Assembly (NCBI GenBank): GCA_934096035.1
Contig: CAKOKX010000001.1
Coordinates: 496,001 to 560,000, forward strand
Reading direction: 5' to 3'
Length of the DNA stretch: 64,000 nucleotides
Source: an uncultured Bacilli bacterium
GTDB lineage: Bacteria; Bacillota_I; Bacilli_A; RF39; UBA660
The notes under the pieces were generated by a model. That model saw nothing but the letters and a program-made list of their open reading frames with translations. It did no database searches and was not told where the DNA came from. This document shows, piece after piece, positions 24,204-32,027 of this stretch (within the stretch, counting starts at the first letter, position 1; each line of letters opens with the position of its first letter). A program made the position numbers and the translations under genes.

Positions 24204-25298
24204 CTAGTAAGATTTCTCAAAAGAATTAAATATAATGCTTAAAAAAGTAAAATAAATAATTAATGTTGAGCCACCATAACTTAAAAAAGGCAAAGGTATT
24301 CCTATAATTGGAAGAAGACCAAGGTTCATACCAATATTAATGATTTGTCCAAATAGAAAAATACTTGTAAAAGATATTAATATATATTTTAGAGTATTTT
24401 TTTTCATGTTTATAATTTTATTAATTAAAAATAAATCCATTAAAAAATAGCATAAAAGAATTATAAAACCACAAAGATAACCAAAATTACTGATACTAAA
24501 TGCAAAAATAAAATCCGTCGGAGCTTCAGGTATATATAAAGATACTTTACCAAGACCAGTACCTAAAAGACTTGATGACCCCATAGCGATTAAAGCATTT
24601 TCTAGCTGATAACTACTCATTGTTTTAAACGTTATAAGTCTTTCAACTCTATAAAAAAAACTAGTGCCTATCAAACTAATTAGTAAATCTTTATTATATA
24701 AATAAAGTAAAATAAATCCTCCGATAAATAAAGCAATTAATATAAAAACAATTGTAAACCAAAACTTATGGATATCACTAAACATTAAAATAGCTAAAGT
24801 AATAACTAAAAAAAAGATAATAGCACCACTATCAGGTTCTAAAAAAACTAATACTGAAGGAATAAGAATGAGAATTGCAACTTTTAATAAAAATAAAAAT
24901 TCACTTTTGATACCTGTACTTTTAAATTTACAAGCAAGATCACTTAACATAATAGCCAAACTCAGTTTAGTAAGTTCACTAGGTTGAAATGATAATCCTT
25001 TAATTGTAATCCATGCTTTAGCGCCATTAATTACTTTTCCAAACACCAGCACATAGATAAGTAAAGCAATTGAAATAATATATAAAATAAAAGAATACTT
25101 AAAAATATTTTTGGTATTAATACATTTTGAAATTATAAAAATGAAGATCCCAATTCCATACCATATTATTTGTTTTATTAAATTGTGATTATATAAACTG
25201 CTTAAATATTTAGCATTATACATATCTAAAAAACTAATAATCATAATTATTAGAAAAGGAATAAAAAAAATTAATTTATTATCTAAAATTTTCTTCAT
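24204..25298 (-). CDS. FtsW/RodA/SpoVE family glycosyltransferase
   Basis: A 364-residue SEDS protein with about ten membrane helices. Family motifs are KAWITIKGLSFQPSELTKL (the KxxxW and QPSE loop), FLEPDSGAIIFF (with the catalytic Asp region), and near the C-terminus GLLPIIGIPLPFLSYGGS. SEDS proteins polymerise lipid II glycan with a class B PBP. RodA is most likely; SpoVE-like function in spore cortex synthesis is possible given the sporulation context. No clear Shine-Dalgarno precedes the ATG. It is divergent from the gene at 25356. Confidence 0.93.
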   Translation of the reverse strand: MKKILDNKLIFFIPFLIIMIISFLDMYNAKYLSSLYNHNLIKQIIWYGIGIFIFIISKCINTKNIFKYSFILYIISIALLIYVLVFGKVINGAKAWITIKGLSFQPSELTKLSLAIMLSDLACKFKSTGIKSEFLFLLKVAILILIPSVLVFLEPDSGAIIFFLVITLAILMFSDIHKFWFTIVFILIALFIGGFILLYLYNKDLLISLIGTSFFYRVERLITFKTMSSYQLENALIAMGSSSLLGTGLGKVSLYIPEAPTDFIFAFSISNFGYLCGFIILLCYFLMDLFLINKIINMKKNTLKYILISFTSIFLFGQIINIGMNLGLLPIIGIPLPFLSYGGSTLIIYFTFLSIIFNSFEKSY

Positions 25299-25330
25299 AA
25301 AAATAGTATGTGTATTTTTTTACTATTTAT

Positions 25331-25338
25331 CATAAAAT
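25331..25338 (+). promoter_or_regulatory. Candidate sigma-E/K-like -10 element (CATAAAAT)
   Basis: CATANNNT match 25 bases before the ATG at 25356. Confidence 0.35.
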
Positions 25339-25355
25339 ATACTAGAGGTGTAAAT

Positions 25356-25646
25356 ATGAACAAATTACCTAATGTGTTTGCAAGTCCCATAAACAAAAAA
25401 TTAAATAACTATCAAGATCTATATCGTAGTGATAGAGCTCAGAAAAGTTATAACCCTAAAGATATAAATAAAAAGATTAATGAAATATTTGGTTCATTAA
25501 ATCATGTTTATAAAAGTAGGGTAAGAATTACTATGGATGATGGTATTCATGAAGAAGAAATCGTAGGTAAAACAAACATTAACTTACTTACAATTGACAA
25601 TAAATTAATTAAAATCACTGATATTCTTGATATTGAAAAGATTTAA
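25356..25646 (+). CDS. Uncharacterised 96-residue protein, possibly sporulation-linked
   Basis: A small soluble protein: a basic N-terminal half (KLPNVFASPINKKLNNYQDL) and a C-terminal beta-rich part (RVRITMDDGIHEEEIVGKTN) that resembles an Sm-like or SH3-like barrel. No family name can be given. The ATG at 25356 follows AGAGGTG; a longer frame from 25308 lacks a ribosome site and overlaps the rodA promoter region. The upstream CATAAAAT motif suggests sporulation control. Confidence 0.62.
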   Translation: MNKLPNVFASPINKKLNNYQDLYRSDRAQKSYNPKDINKKINEIFGSLNHVYKSRVRITMDDGIHEEEIVGKTNINLLTIDNKLIKITDILDIEKI

Positions 25647-25687
25647 AAAAAAGTATATCTTAGAGAATTTCTTCGATATACTTTTTT
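25647..25687. terminator. Bidirectional terminator between converging genes
   Basis: AAAAAAGTATATC (25647-25659) and GATATACTTTTTT (25675-25687) form a 13-base-pair stem. Its right part overlaps the end of the EIIB-like gene. Confidence 0.85.
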
Positions 25688-25977
25688 AATTGTTTGGCAT
25701 TTTTATCAAATATAATTTTTAATTGGTTATCAATTTCTACGATTCCTTTAGCACCAAGTTTTTGAATACCTTCCTTATTAGCTAAACTAACATCTTTTAA
25801 AATAACTTTAAGTCTTGACATATTACATTCGGCATTAATTATATTATCTTTACCACCTAAATAAGTTATAAGTTTATTAGCTTCAACTTTAAAATCTCTT
25901 TTTGATAATTTTACAATTACTAAAGATATAATAATTAAAATAACTGCAATAATAATATACTCAATCCATGTTTTCAA
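25660..25977 (-). CDS. Membrane-anchored orphan PTS EIIB-like domain
   Basis: A roughly 105-residue protein: one N-terminal membrane helix (about residues 5-26) followed by a glucose-type EIIB fold (LITYLGGKDNIINAECNMS, RLKVILKD, ALGAKGIVEI-like segment and IIFDKNAKQLKKYIEEI). In true EIIB the phosphorylated Cys is three residues before the conserved Arg-Leu (CxTRL); here the Cys is one residue further away (CNMSRL), so the normal position holds Asn. There is no EIIC or EIIA nearby. It is more likely a sensor or structural remnant than a transporter. TTG at 25977 is preferred because AGGTGA sits 5 bases upstream. Confidence 0.75.
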   Translation of the reverse strand: MKTWIEYIIIAVILIIISLVIVKLSKRDFKVEANKLITYLGGKDNIINAECNMSRLKVILKDVSLANKEGIQKLGAKGIVEIDNQLKIIFDKNAKQLKKYIEEIL

Positions 25978-26054
25978 AATAATCACCTAATTAATTATAC
26001 TATATTTTTTAAAAAAGTAAAAGTAAAAAAGCATACACTAATTTTAAATATTTT

Positions 26055-26062
26055 CATAAATT
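26055..26062 (+). promoter_or_regulatory. Candidate sigma-K-like -10 element (CATAAATT)
   Basis: CATAAATTA with AC 16 bases upstream, matching AC-N16-CATANNNTA, 40 bases before the CotY/Z-like gene. Confidence 0.5.
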
Positions 26063-26094
26063 AATAATGAAAGTACATGAAAGGGTGAAAGTTT

Positions 26095-26535
26095 ATGAAT
26101 AGAGAAAGTAAATCATCAGAAGGAAACTGCATAAATGAAATACTATGTGTCATCTTAGTGTTACAAGAAAATGCATGTCCAGATAATTGCTTACAAACTT
26201 GCGATAGACCAGTTTTAGGTGGAGGAACAAACTGCTTAATATGTAATACTAGACCAGTAATGCTTTATACTTGTTGTGGAAATGGTACTCCATGGAGTAT
26301 GCCAATCACTAAAGATTCAACAGCTACTTGCACAGGATCTTCAGCTACATGTTCTAATGTATTTAGAGTAGAAAAAATCGAAGGAAACTGCTGTACATTC
26401 AGAGTTCTTGCTGACAATACTGATGAAACTAGTGTTTATCCATATGTTGCTACAAATGTATTCTTTACAATGGATTGCGATTGCTTATGTTGTATAAGAT
26501 GTCTATCAGATACATATGTAGATTGTCTTTGCTAA
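26095..26535 (+). CDS. Cysteine-rich CotY/CotZ-like spore coat protein
   Basis: A 146-residue protein with about 20 Cys residues, no signal peptide, and the CotY/CotZ/ExsY layout: a Cys-bearing N-terminal helix (CINEILCVILVLQENACPDN), FRVEKIEGNCCTFRVL, then YVATNVFFTMDCDCLCCIRC. In Bacillus these proteins self-assemble into disulfide-crosslinked crust or exosporium layers. The gene has a strong GAAAGGGTG ribosome site and a sigma-K-like motif upstream, both in keeping with late mother-cell expression. Confidence 0.85.
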   Translation: MNRESKSSEGNCINEILCVILVLQENACPDNCLQTCDRPVLGGGTNCLICNTRPVMLYTCCGNGTPWSMPITKDSTATCTGSSATCSNVFRVEKIEGNCCTFRVLADNTDETSVYPYVATNVFFTMDCDCLCCIRCLSDTYVDCLC

Positions 26536-26547
26536 TTAAAGAAAAAT

Positions 26548-26572
26548 AAAAAAGCACTTCATGTGCTTTTTA
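26548..26572. terminator. Bidirectional terminator
   Basis: AAAAAAGCAC-TTCAT-GTGCTTTTT between the converging coat gene and prsA, overlapping the prsA stop. Confidence 0.85.
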
Positions 26573-27610
26573 TTTTGTTGTAGATTGACTTGCGCTTGCA
26601 ATAGATGCTAATGAATTTTGGATATAATTAGAATATTGTTTCTTAATTTCATCATCTTGTATTTCCATGCCATATTCTTTACGATAATGTTGTAATGCAT
26701 TAAGTCCAATACTATTCTTATTTTTAGTTATATATCTATCAGCTAATGTTTCTACAATTTTATCTTTTAAATTATCTAAAGTATCTTTTTCATAAGATTT
26801 AACTTTTAATATTACATGATAACCAAGTTCGGTAGTTATAACACTAGTTGAATATTCACCATCTTTAAGTTTTTTAGCAGAATTTAATAATTCATCATAT
26901 TTACTATCTAAATCACCAAGATTAATTTTACCTAAAGAACCACCTTTATCTTTTGTAGCATCATCTTTAGAATATTCTTTAGCAAGTTTAGTAAATGCCT
27001 CAGTAATATCTTCTTTATTCTTTTTAGCAGTATTTAATTTTTCAATTATTTCATTAACTGTTTTCTTAGCTGCTTCTTCAGCTGCTTTCTTTTCATCATC
27101 TTTAGCACCATCTTTTACATCAGCAGTGATTAAAATATGATTAATTTCCATATCACCGATTGCTTCATCATCATAATATGCTTTAATTTCTTTATCAGTA
27201 ATTTTTGTTTTAGCATATTCTTCGATTGCATGACTTTGTAGATTAGCTAAATATAAATAATTTTGATAAGCATCAATTGTTTGATAATTTGTTTGACTTT
27301 GTAATGCTTCTAAGAATTTATCTTTACCACCATATTGTTCAATAAATGCATCAATATAAGCTTGAGCATTTTTTGAAGCAGTATCTTTATAATCTTTAAA
27401 TTCAGTTTCACAAATATAAGTGTCAATCATAGTAATTAGGGTATTAAGTCCCATGTCATCTTTTAATCTACTATAAAAATCATCTACACTGATTTTATCA
27501 CCATTTTTAAAACTTACGATAGCATCCTTTCCGTTGTCTAACTTAGGTACTTTGCCACAACCACTAGCAAGTAACATTATTGCACATAACGCAACTAATT
27601 TTTTCTTCAT
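26570..27610 (-). CDS. prsA: PrsA-type lipoprotein foldase (parvulin peptidyl-prolyl isomerase)
   Basis: A 346-residue lipoprotein: lipobox LASGC with the lipidated Cys at residue 18, an N-terminal chaperone region, and a parvulin domain at about residues 150-270 (EINHILITADVKDGAKDD, AKEYSKDDATKDKGGSLGKI, SVITTELGYHVILKV). PrsA helps exported proteins fold outside the membrane; the many predicted surface proteins in this window are possible clients. Single-gene unit. Confidence 0.94.
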   Translation of the reverse strand: MKKKLVALCAIMLLASGCGKVPKLDNGKDAIVSFKNGDKISVDDFYSRLKDDMGLNTLITMIDTYICETEFKDYKDTASKNAQAYIDAFIEQYGGKDKFLEALQSQTNYQTIDAYQNYLYLANLQSHAIEEYAKTKITDKEIKAYYDDEAIGDMEINHILITADVKDGAKDDEKKAAEEAAKKTVNEIIEKLNTAKKNKEDITEAFTKLAKEYSKDDATKDKGGSLGKINLGDLDSKYDELLNSAKKLKDGEYSTSVITTELGYHVILKVKSYEKDTLDNLKDKIVETLADRYITKNKNSIGLNALQHYRKEYGMEIQDDEIKKQYSNYIQNSLASIASASQSTTK

Positions 27611-27714
27611 AATTTATCTCTCCTTACCTAGGTATTATAACAATTATTTTTTTAATTTACAATGATTTTAAGTATTTTTTGCCCTCACACAATAAAAAAT
27701 ATACCATAAAATAC

Positions 27715-27722
27715 TAGTGAAA
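27715..27722 (+). promoter_or_regulatory. Candidate sigma-K-like -10 element (CATAAAAT)
   Basis: CATAAAATA with AC 16 bases upstream, 33 bases before the first YjcZ-like gene. Confidence 0.5.
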
Positions 27723-27747
27723 AGACAAAATAAAGGAGGAAAGTTTT

Positions 27748-27834
27748 ATGAATCACTGTGGAAATGGCCTTGGAGCTGCTATAATTTTAGTACTATTCAT
27801 TCTTTTAATCATCATAGTAGGGGCTTTCATTTAA
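27748..27834 (+). CDS. Tiny YjcZ-like sporulation membrane peptide 1
   Basis: A 28-residue peptide, MNHCGNGLGA then a hydrophobic stretch (AIILVLFILLIIIVGAFI). This is the pattern of YjcZ-family spore peptides (short polar head followed by (I/V)LFILLIIVG). A strong AAAGGAGG precedes it. It is the first of two similar genes behind a sigma-K-like element. Confidence 0.78.
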   Translation: MNHCGNGLGAAIILVLFILLIIIVGAFI

Positions 27835-27862
27835 ATTTTTAAATATATAAGGAGGTTAAACA

Positions 27863-27985
27863 ATGAGTTGTTGTAAAAAAGATTGCGACAACACCGGAGG
27901 AAACAATTTTACAGCTAGTTATGCATTTATAGTTTTAATACTATTTATCTTACTTGCTATAATCTGGGGTGGAGCATTCTATTAA
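27863..27985 (+). CDS. Tiny YjcZ-like sporulation membrane peptide 2
   Basis: A 40-residue peptide: a Cys-rich polar head (MSCCKKDCDNTGGNN) followed by YAFIVLILFILLAIIWGGAF, the YjcZ-type membrane segment. AAGGAGG upstream. It is 28 bases after the first copy and ends at a terminator, so the two form a small operon, probably expressed late in sporulation. Confidence 0.78.
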   Translation: MSCCKKDCDNTGGNNFTASYAFIVLILFILLAIIWGGAFY

Positions 27986-28007
27986 AAGAGGGAAACCTCT
28001 TTTTTTG
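27984..28007 (+). terminator. Rho-independent terminator
   Basis: AAAAGAGG-GAAA-CCTCTTTT plus T run, overlapping the stop of the second YjcZ-like gene. Confidence 0.85.
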
Positions 28008-28050
28008 TAAAAAAATTTATGCTATAATCATTAATATGAAGGTGATTGCG

Positions 28051-28704
28051 ATGAAAAATAAATACAATATGACAAAAGAAGATAATATCTTTTTTGCTAA
28101 ACGAAAATTAATAGACAATTTATATAAAAGTGCAAATTTAGAAGGTATTGCTGTTACTTTTGCGGATACTGTAGCATTTGTAAATAATGTAAACACCGGT
28201 AATATTTCTATTAATGATATGCTTAAATTAAAAGGATTAAAAGATGCTTGGGAATTTGTTCTTGATACCATTGATGAAAAGCTTACAATTAATTATATAA
28301 AGAAAATTCATTTTGAAATTTGTAAAGGACAAGGCGTTGAACCACTTGGTGAATTTAGAGATAAAGGCGTTGGTATAACAGGAACCTCTTATAGACCAAA
28401 ATTACCTAGCGAATGCAATTATGATGCTGAACTAAACGATATTATGAATATGGATAATGCTTTAGATAGATGTATAACATTGTTTTTGTGGATACAAAGA
28501 AGTCAAATGTTTCTAGATGGAAACAAAAGAGTGGCAAATTTAGTAGCTAATAAAGAAATGATTAGAAATGGCATGGGTATTATAGCGGTTCCAGTTGAAA
28601 AGATCGGTGAATACTTTACCGAATTAATAAAATTTTATGAAACAAATGATTATACTAACATCAAAAAATGGATATACGAAAATTGCGTCGATGGAGTAGA
28701 TTAA
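28051..28704 (+). CDS. Fic-domain protein with Gln in place of the catalytic His
   Basis: A 217-residue Fic protein. The Fic loop reads RSQMFLDGNKRVAN, so Gln152 stands where HPFxxGNGR has His; the phosphate-binding GNKR part is intact. An N-terminal inhibitory-type motif SANLEG (S27-x3-E31-G32) is present. Canonical Fic enzymes transfer AMP or another nucleotide phosphate to proteins; without His, AMP transfer is doubtful and another activity is possible. The ATG at 28051 has AAGGTGA 6 bases upstream. It starts a three-gene operon (1-base gap, then a 4-base overlap). Confidence 0.85.
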   Translation: MKNKYNMTKEDNIFFAKRKLIDNLYKSANLEGIAVTFADTVAFVNNVNTGNISINDMLKLKGLKDAWEFVLDTIDEKLTINYIKKIHFEICKGQGVEPLGEFRDKGVGITGTSYRPKLPSECNYDAELNDIMNMDNALDRCITLFLWIQRSQMFLDGNKRVANLVANKEMIRNGMGIIAVPVEKIGEYFTELIKFYETNDYTNIKKWIYENCVDGVD

Positions 28705-28705
28705 A

Positions 28706-29062
28706 ATGAGCAAGAAAGAAATGTATGCAGTAGAATGTGAAATTGAAGTAGCTTTTGCAAGACTTATTGGCCCATTAGCAATAATGAATGAACTAGAAAC
28801 TTATAAAAATATTCATGAAGAACTTTTAGATTTATTTCATGTTATTGTTAAATGGGGAACAAGGTTTCAAATTGAAAAAAATTTGGATTTTATAACACCA
28901 AATGAAATAATTGAGATTTATAATAGAATGGATAAAATAAAAGAAGACTATTTATATGATAATACACCTGGAAATGAACTTAGTGATGAAATAGTTATAT
29001 GGATGTATGAAATTATGAAATTAAGAAAAAAGCTGATAGAAATGAAAGGAGAAAGTTTATGA
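28706..29062 (+). CDS. Uncharacterised 118-residue partner in the Fic operon
   Basis: Not recognised. A small acidic, helical, soluble protein (MSKKEMYAVECEIEVAFARL ... EIMKLRKKLIEMKGESL) without membrane segments. It starts one base after the fic stop and overlaps the next gene by 4 bases, so the three products are probably made in fixed proportion. An antitoxin-like or adaptor role would be a guess. Confidence 0.62.
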   Translation: MSKKEMYAVECEIEVAFARLIGPLAIMNELETYKNIHEELLDLFHVIVKWGTRFQIEKNLDFITPNEIIEIYNRMDKIKEDYLYDNTPGNELSDEIVIWMYEIMKLRKKLIEMKGESL

Positions 29063-29598
29063 GCAATAAAAAAGAAGTAAAGGGTACTAATTATAGTAAT
29101 GGAAATGGAGCAAAGATAGATATTTATAGTCCAAGTTCACGTGCTAATCCGCATGATACGGTTCATATAAAAGTAAACTATGAAAACAAATCATATACTG
29201 CAATAACAAAAGTAGATGGTAAAAAGGAAACATCTTCTGGTTCATGCTATCTAACTACTGCATGTATGAAACATTTTAATGTTGAATTTGATGACAATTG
29301 TTACGAGTTACAAGTTTTAAGGTGGTTTAGGGATAATTTTGTTTCTATAGAAGATGTCAACCACTACTATAAGACAGCACCAGCTATAGTTGATGGAATT
29401 AATAAATCCTTTGACTCTGAAAATATTTATTTAGATATTTACCAAAATGTTGTGCAATTTTGTGTTAAAGCAATTGAACTTGGACAATATGAAGCAGCAT
29501 ATGAAAGATATAAAAATAGTATTCTGTTACTAGAACAACAATATGCAAAATCAGAATTAGGTATACGATTAATTAAATGTTTAAAACTAAAGAGTTAA
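29059..29598 (+). CDS. CFI-box-like protein in the Fic operon
   Basis: A 179-residue soluble protein. The central GSCYLTTACMKHFN followed by DDNCYELQVLRWFRD resembles the CFI-box motif (C[FY][IL]xTAxx then LRxFRD) found in many Bacillota proteins of unknown function; the Cys residues may bind metal or be modified. The C-terminal half has two helix pairs like a tetratricopeptide repeat (YEAAYERYKNSILLLEQQY). Cotranscribed with fic. Confidence 0.65.
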   Translation: MSNKKEVKGTNYSNGNGAKIDIYSPSSRANPHDTVHIKVNYENKSYTAITKVDGKKETSSGSCYLTTACMKHFNVEFDDNCYELQVLRWFRDNFVSIEDVNHYYKTAPAIVDGINKSFDSENIYLDIYQNVVQFCVKAIELGQYEAAYERYKNSILLLEQQYAKSELGIRLIKCLKLKS

Positions 29599-29682
29599 TT
29601 AGTTTTATGAAGTTTCATGAAAATTGTGTCGAAAAAAAACTTATTTACTGCCAAACTCATTAAAACAATCCTTATTATTAAT

Positions 29683-29715
29683 AAAATCTAGAATTACAAA
29701 AATTCTAGATTTTTT
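29683..29715 (+). terminator. Rho-independent terminator
   Basis: AAAATCTAGAATT-ACAAA-AATTCTAGATTTT with a T run, ahead of the ABC exporter genes. Confidence 0.85.
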
Positions 29716-29775
29716 GAAATTTTATTTTTTTCTAAGGCATTTTGTAATATAATGTTGTTAAGAAATGAGGTTAAT

Positions 29776-30672
29776 ATGTTAAAATTAGAAAATGTTAGAA
29801 AAACATATGGAAGCTTAGTAGCGGTAGATGACTTATCTTTTACTGTTAAAGATGGAGAAATCTTCGGTCTACTTGGTGAAAATGGTGCAGGTAAAACTAC
29901 AACATTTAGAATGATAATGGGATTACTCGAACCAGATAAAGGTACTATCACTTTAAACGGAAAGAAAATTGATTACAATGAAACTGATAAAATTGGTTTT
30001 GTTACTGAAGAAAGAAGTCTGCTTACTAAACTAACTGTCAAAGAAATGATTGAATATTATGGTGTTTTAAAAGGCATGGATGAAAAAGACATTGATAAAA
30101 AGTTAGATTATTGGTTAGAAAAATTTGAAATAAAAGATTATAAATTTAAAAAGATAAAAGAACTATCTAAAGGAAATCAACAAAAAATTCAATTTATATC
30201 TGCAGTTATAAATGACCCAAAACTACTTATATTAGATGAACCATTTACTGGACTTGATCCTATAAATGTTGGTTTATTAAAAAAAGCTGTCAAAGAACTA
30301 CAAAAAAAGGGATGTTCAATTATATTTTCATCACATCAAATGGAATATATCGAAGATTTTTGTGAACAATTAATTATTTTAGTTCACGGCAAAGCTATCT
30401 TAAATGGAAGCCTTGATGAAATAAAAGAAAATTATGCAAAGAAAAATATTTTAATAAAGGGAGAAAACATCAAAGTAAGTGATATTACTAAAATAAAAGG
30501 TGTAACAAGTATTGATAAAAAAGCAAATGAAATAGTTGTTCATATTGAAAATATCGATATTGCTCCAAAAGTATTTGATTGTATAAAAAATACAAATATT
30601 TCTAAATATGTTGTAGCAGATGCTCCATTAAATGAAATATTTATCCATTATGTCGGAGGTAAAAATGAATAA
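29776..30672 (+). CDS. ABC exporter ATP-binding protein (NatA/YhaQ type)
   Basis: A 298-residue ATPase: Walker A GENGAGKTT near residue 40, signature LSKGNQQK, Walker B LLILDEPFTGLDP and a switch His in SSHQMEYIE. The LSKGNQQK signature and the C-terminal extension fit the NatA/YhaQ group, which pair with ABC-2 permeases to expel sodium, drugs or peptides. ATG at 29776 follows GAGGTTA. The permease gene overlaps its end by 8 bases. Confidence 0.9.
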   Translation: MLKLENVRKTYGSLVAVDDLSFTVKDGEIFGLLGENGAGKTTTFRMIMGLLEPDKGTITLNGKKIDYNETDKIGFVTEERSLLTKLTVKEMIEYYGVLKGMDEKDIDKKLDYWLEKFEIKDYKFKKIKELSKGNQQKIQFISAVINDPKLLILDEPFTGLDPINVGLLKKAVKELQKKGCSIIFSSHQMEYIEDFCEQLIILVHGKAILNGSLDEIKENYAKKNILIKGENIKVSDITKIKGVTSIDKKANEIVVHIENIDIAPKVFDCIKNTNISKYVVADAPLNEIFIHYVGGKNE

Positions 30673-31942
30673 GAAATTTTGGTATTTAACCCGTGTTAGC
30701 TTAAAGAAAAAGATTGGTTCAAAATGGTTTTTAGTAACTAATATTATATTAGCTCTAGCAGTTATTGGCATCATTAATATAAATTCTATAATTAAATTTT
30801 TCGGCGGAGATTTTTCTGATAACTTAACAGTTTATGTAATAGATAATTCAAATACATATAATTATTTTGAAGCAACTTTAAATACTTTAGATGAAGATAA
30901 TTTAATAACTATAGAACAAACTTCAAAAACAAAAGATGAATTAACAAAAGACTTAGATAATTCGGAAATAATAGTTATTTTAAATGAAAATGAAAGAGAA
31001 TATTTAACTAGTGAAATAATTAGTAATGAAACAATTGATAATGGTATATATCAAGAAATAACTAGTGCTATAAATGCATCAAAATCTACTTTAGGTATGA
31101 TTAAGTCTAATGTAAATCCTGAAATACTAGCTAATATTTCTGCCCCGGCTAAAGTAGAAAGAACAATCCTTAGTGATAATGCTAGTATTGATGAAAATAT
31201 GAATATTGTTATGACTAGTGTTTTTCCAACAATCATACTACCATTCTTTATGTTAGTTGTATTCTTAGTTCAAATGGTCGGGGGAGAAATCTGCGAAGAA
31301 AAAACGACTAGAAGTATGGAAATTATAATTTCAAATGTTAGTCCTAAAATGCATTTATTTTCCAAAGTTTTAGCAAGCAATATATTTGTTATTACACAAG
31401 GGTTACTACTAATAATTTTTTCAGGCATTGGTTTACTTATAAATAAATTAGTAACAGGAACATCTCCACTAAGTTTTATAAGTAGCATTGCAGGAAACAT
31501 AGATTTATCAATTCTAACTGACAAATTATTAATTCTTATACCAACAACTTTAATATTAATGCTTTTATCATTCTTTGCTTATTCTGTATTATCTGGAATA
31601 CTTGCATCAATGACAGTAAATATTGAAGACTTTAATCAATTACAATCACCTGTAATGCTTATCTCAGTAGTTGGTTATTACTTATCAATCACTGCATCAA
31701 TGTTTAGTGGATCAACTTTAATACATGTATTATCCTACATCCCATTCTTATCAGCATTTTTAACACCAACATTATATATAATCGGGGAAATATCAGTATT
31801 TGAAATATTTATATCAATAATTATAATGGTTTTATTTATATACATTCTTCTTAAAAAAGGATTAAAAGTATATAAAAATGGTATCTTAAACTATTCAACT
31901 GATAAGGTATGGAACAGAGTGTTTAAATCAATGAAGAACTAG
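30665..31942 (+). CDS. ABC-2 type exporter permease (NatB/YhaP type)
   Basis: A 425-residue membrane protein: one N-terminal helix (about residues 20-40), a large outside domain, then five or six C-terminal helices, with the family motif GGEICEEKTTRSMEIIISNV near residue 215. It forms the channel for the preceding ATPase. SD GGAGGT is within the ATPase gene's last codons. The substrate is not deducible. Confidence 0.9.
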   Translation: MNKKFWYLTRVSLKKKIGSKWFLVTNIILALAVIGIININSIIKFFGGDFSDNLTVYVIDNSNTYNYFEATLNTLDEDNLITIEQTSKTKDELTKDLDNSEIIVILNENEREYLTSEIISNETIDNGIYQEITSAINASKSTLGMIKSNVNPEILANISAPAKVERTILSDNASIDENMNIVMTSVFPTIILPFFMLVVFLVQMVGGEICEEKTTRSMEIIISNVSPKMHLFSKVLASNIFVITQGLLLIIFSGIGLLINKLVTGTSPLSFISSIAGNIDLSILTDKLLILIPTTLILMLLSFFAYSVLSGILASMTVNIEDFNQLQSPVMLISVVGYYLSITASMFSGSTLIHVLSYIPFLSAFLTPTLYIIGEISVFEIFISIIIMVLFIYILLKKGLKVYKNGILNYSTDKVWNRVFKSMKN

Positions 31943-31962
31943 GGCTGAAAAGCCCTTTTTTA
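31941..31962 (+). terminator. Rho-independent terminator
   Basis: AGGGCT-GAAA-AGCCCT followed by six T right after the permease stop. Confidence 0.9.
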
Positions 31963-32027
31963 TTGGAAAATAATAGACTTTTGAGGGTTAATATGATAAA
32001 ATGTTATAAAGAAATGAGGCAGGTAAA

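Noticed and set aside
28507..28530. Gln-type Fic loop as evidence of a pseudogene
   Set aside because: The frame is intact and the rest of the loop (DGNKR) and the inhibitory-type motif are preserved; similar Q-type loops occur in Bacillota Fic proteins, from memory.
29617..29673. Short frame of about 18 codons before the ABC exporter
   Set aside because: No Shine-Dalgarno, no recognisable composition, and adjacent to a terminator.
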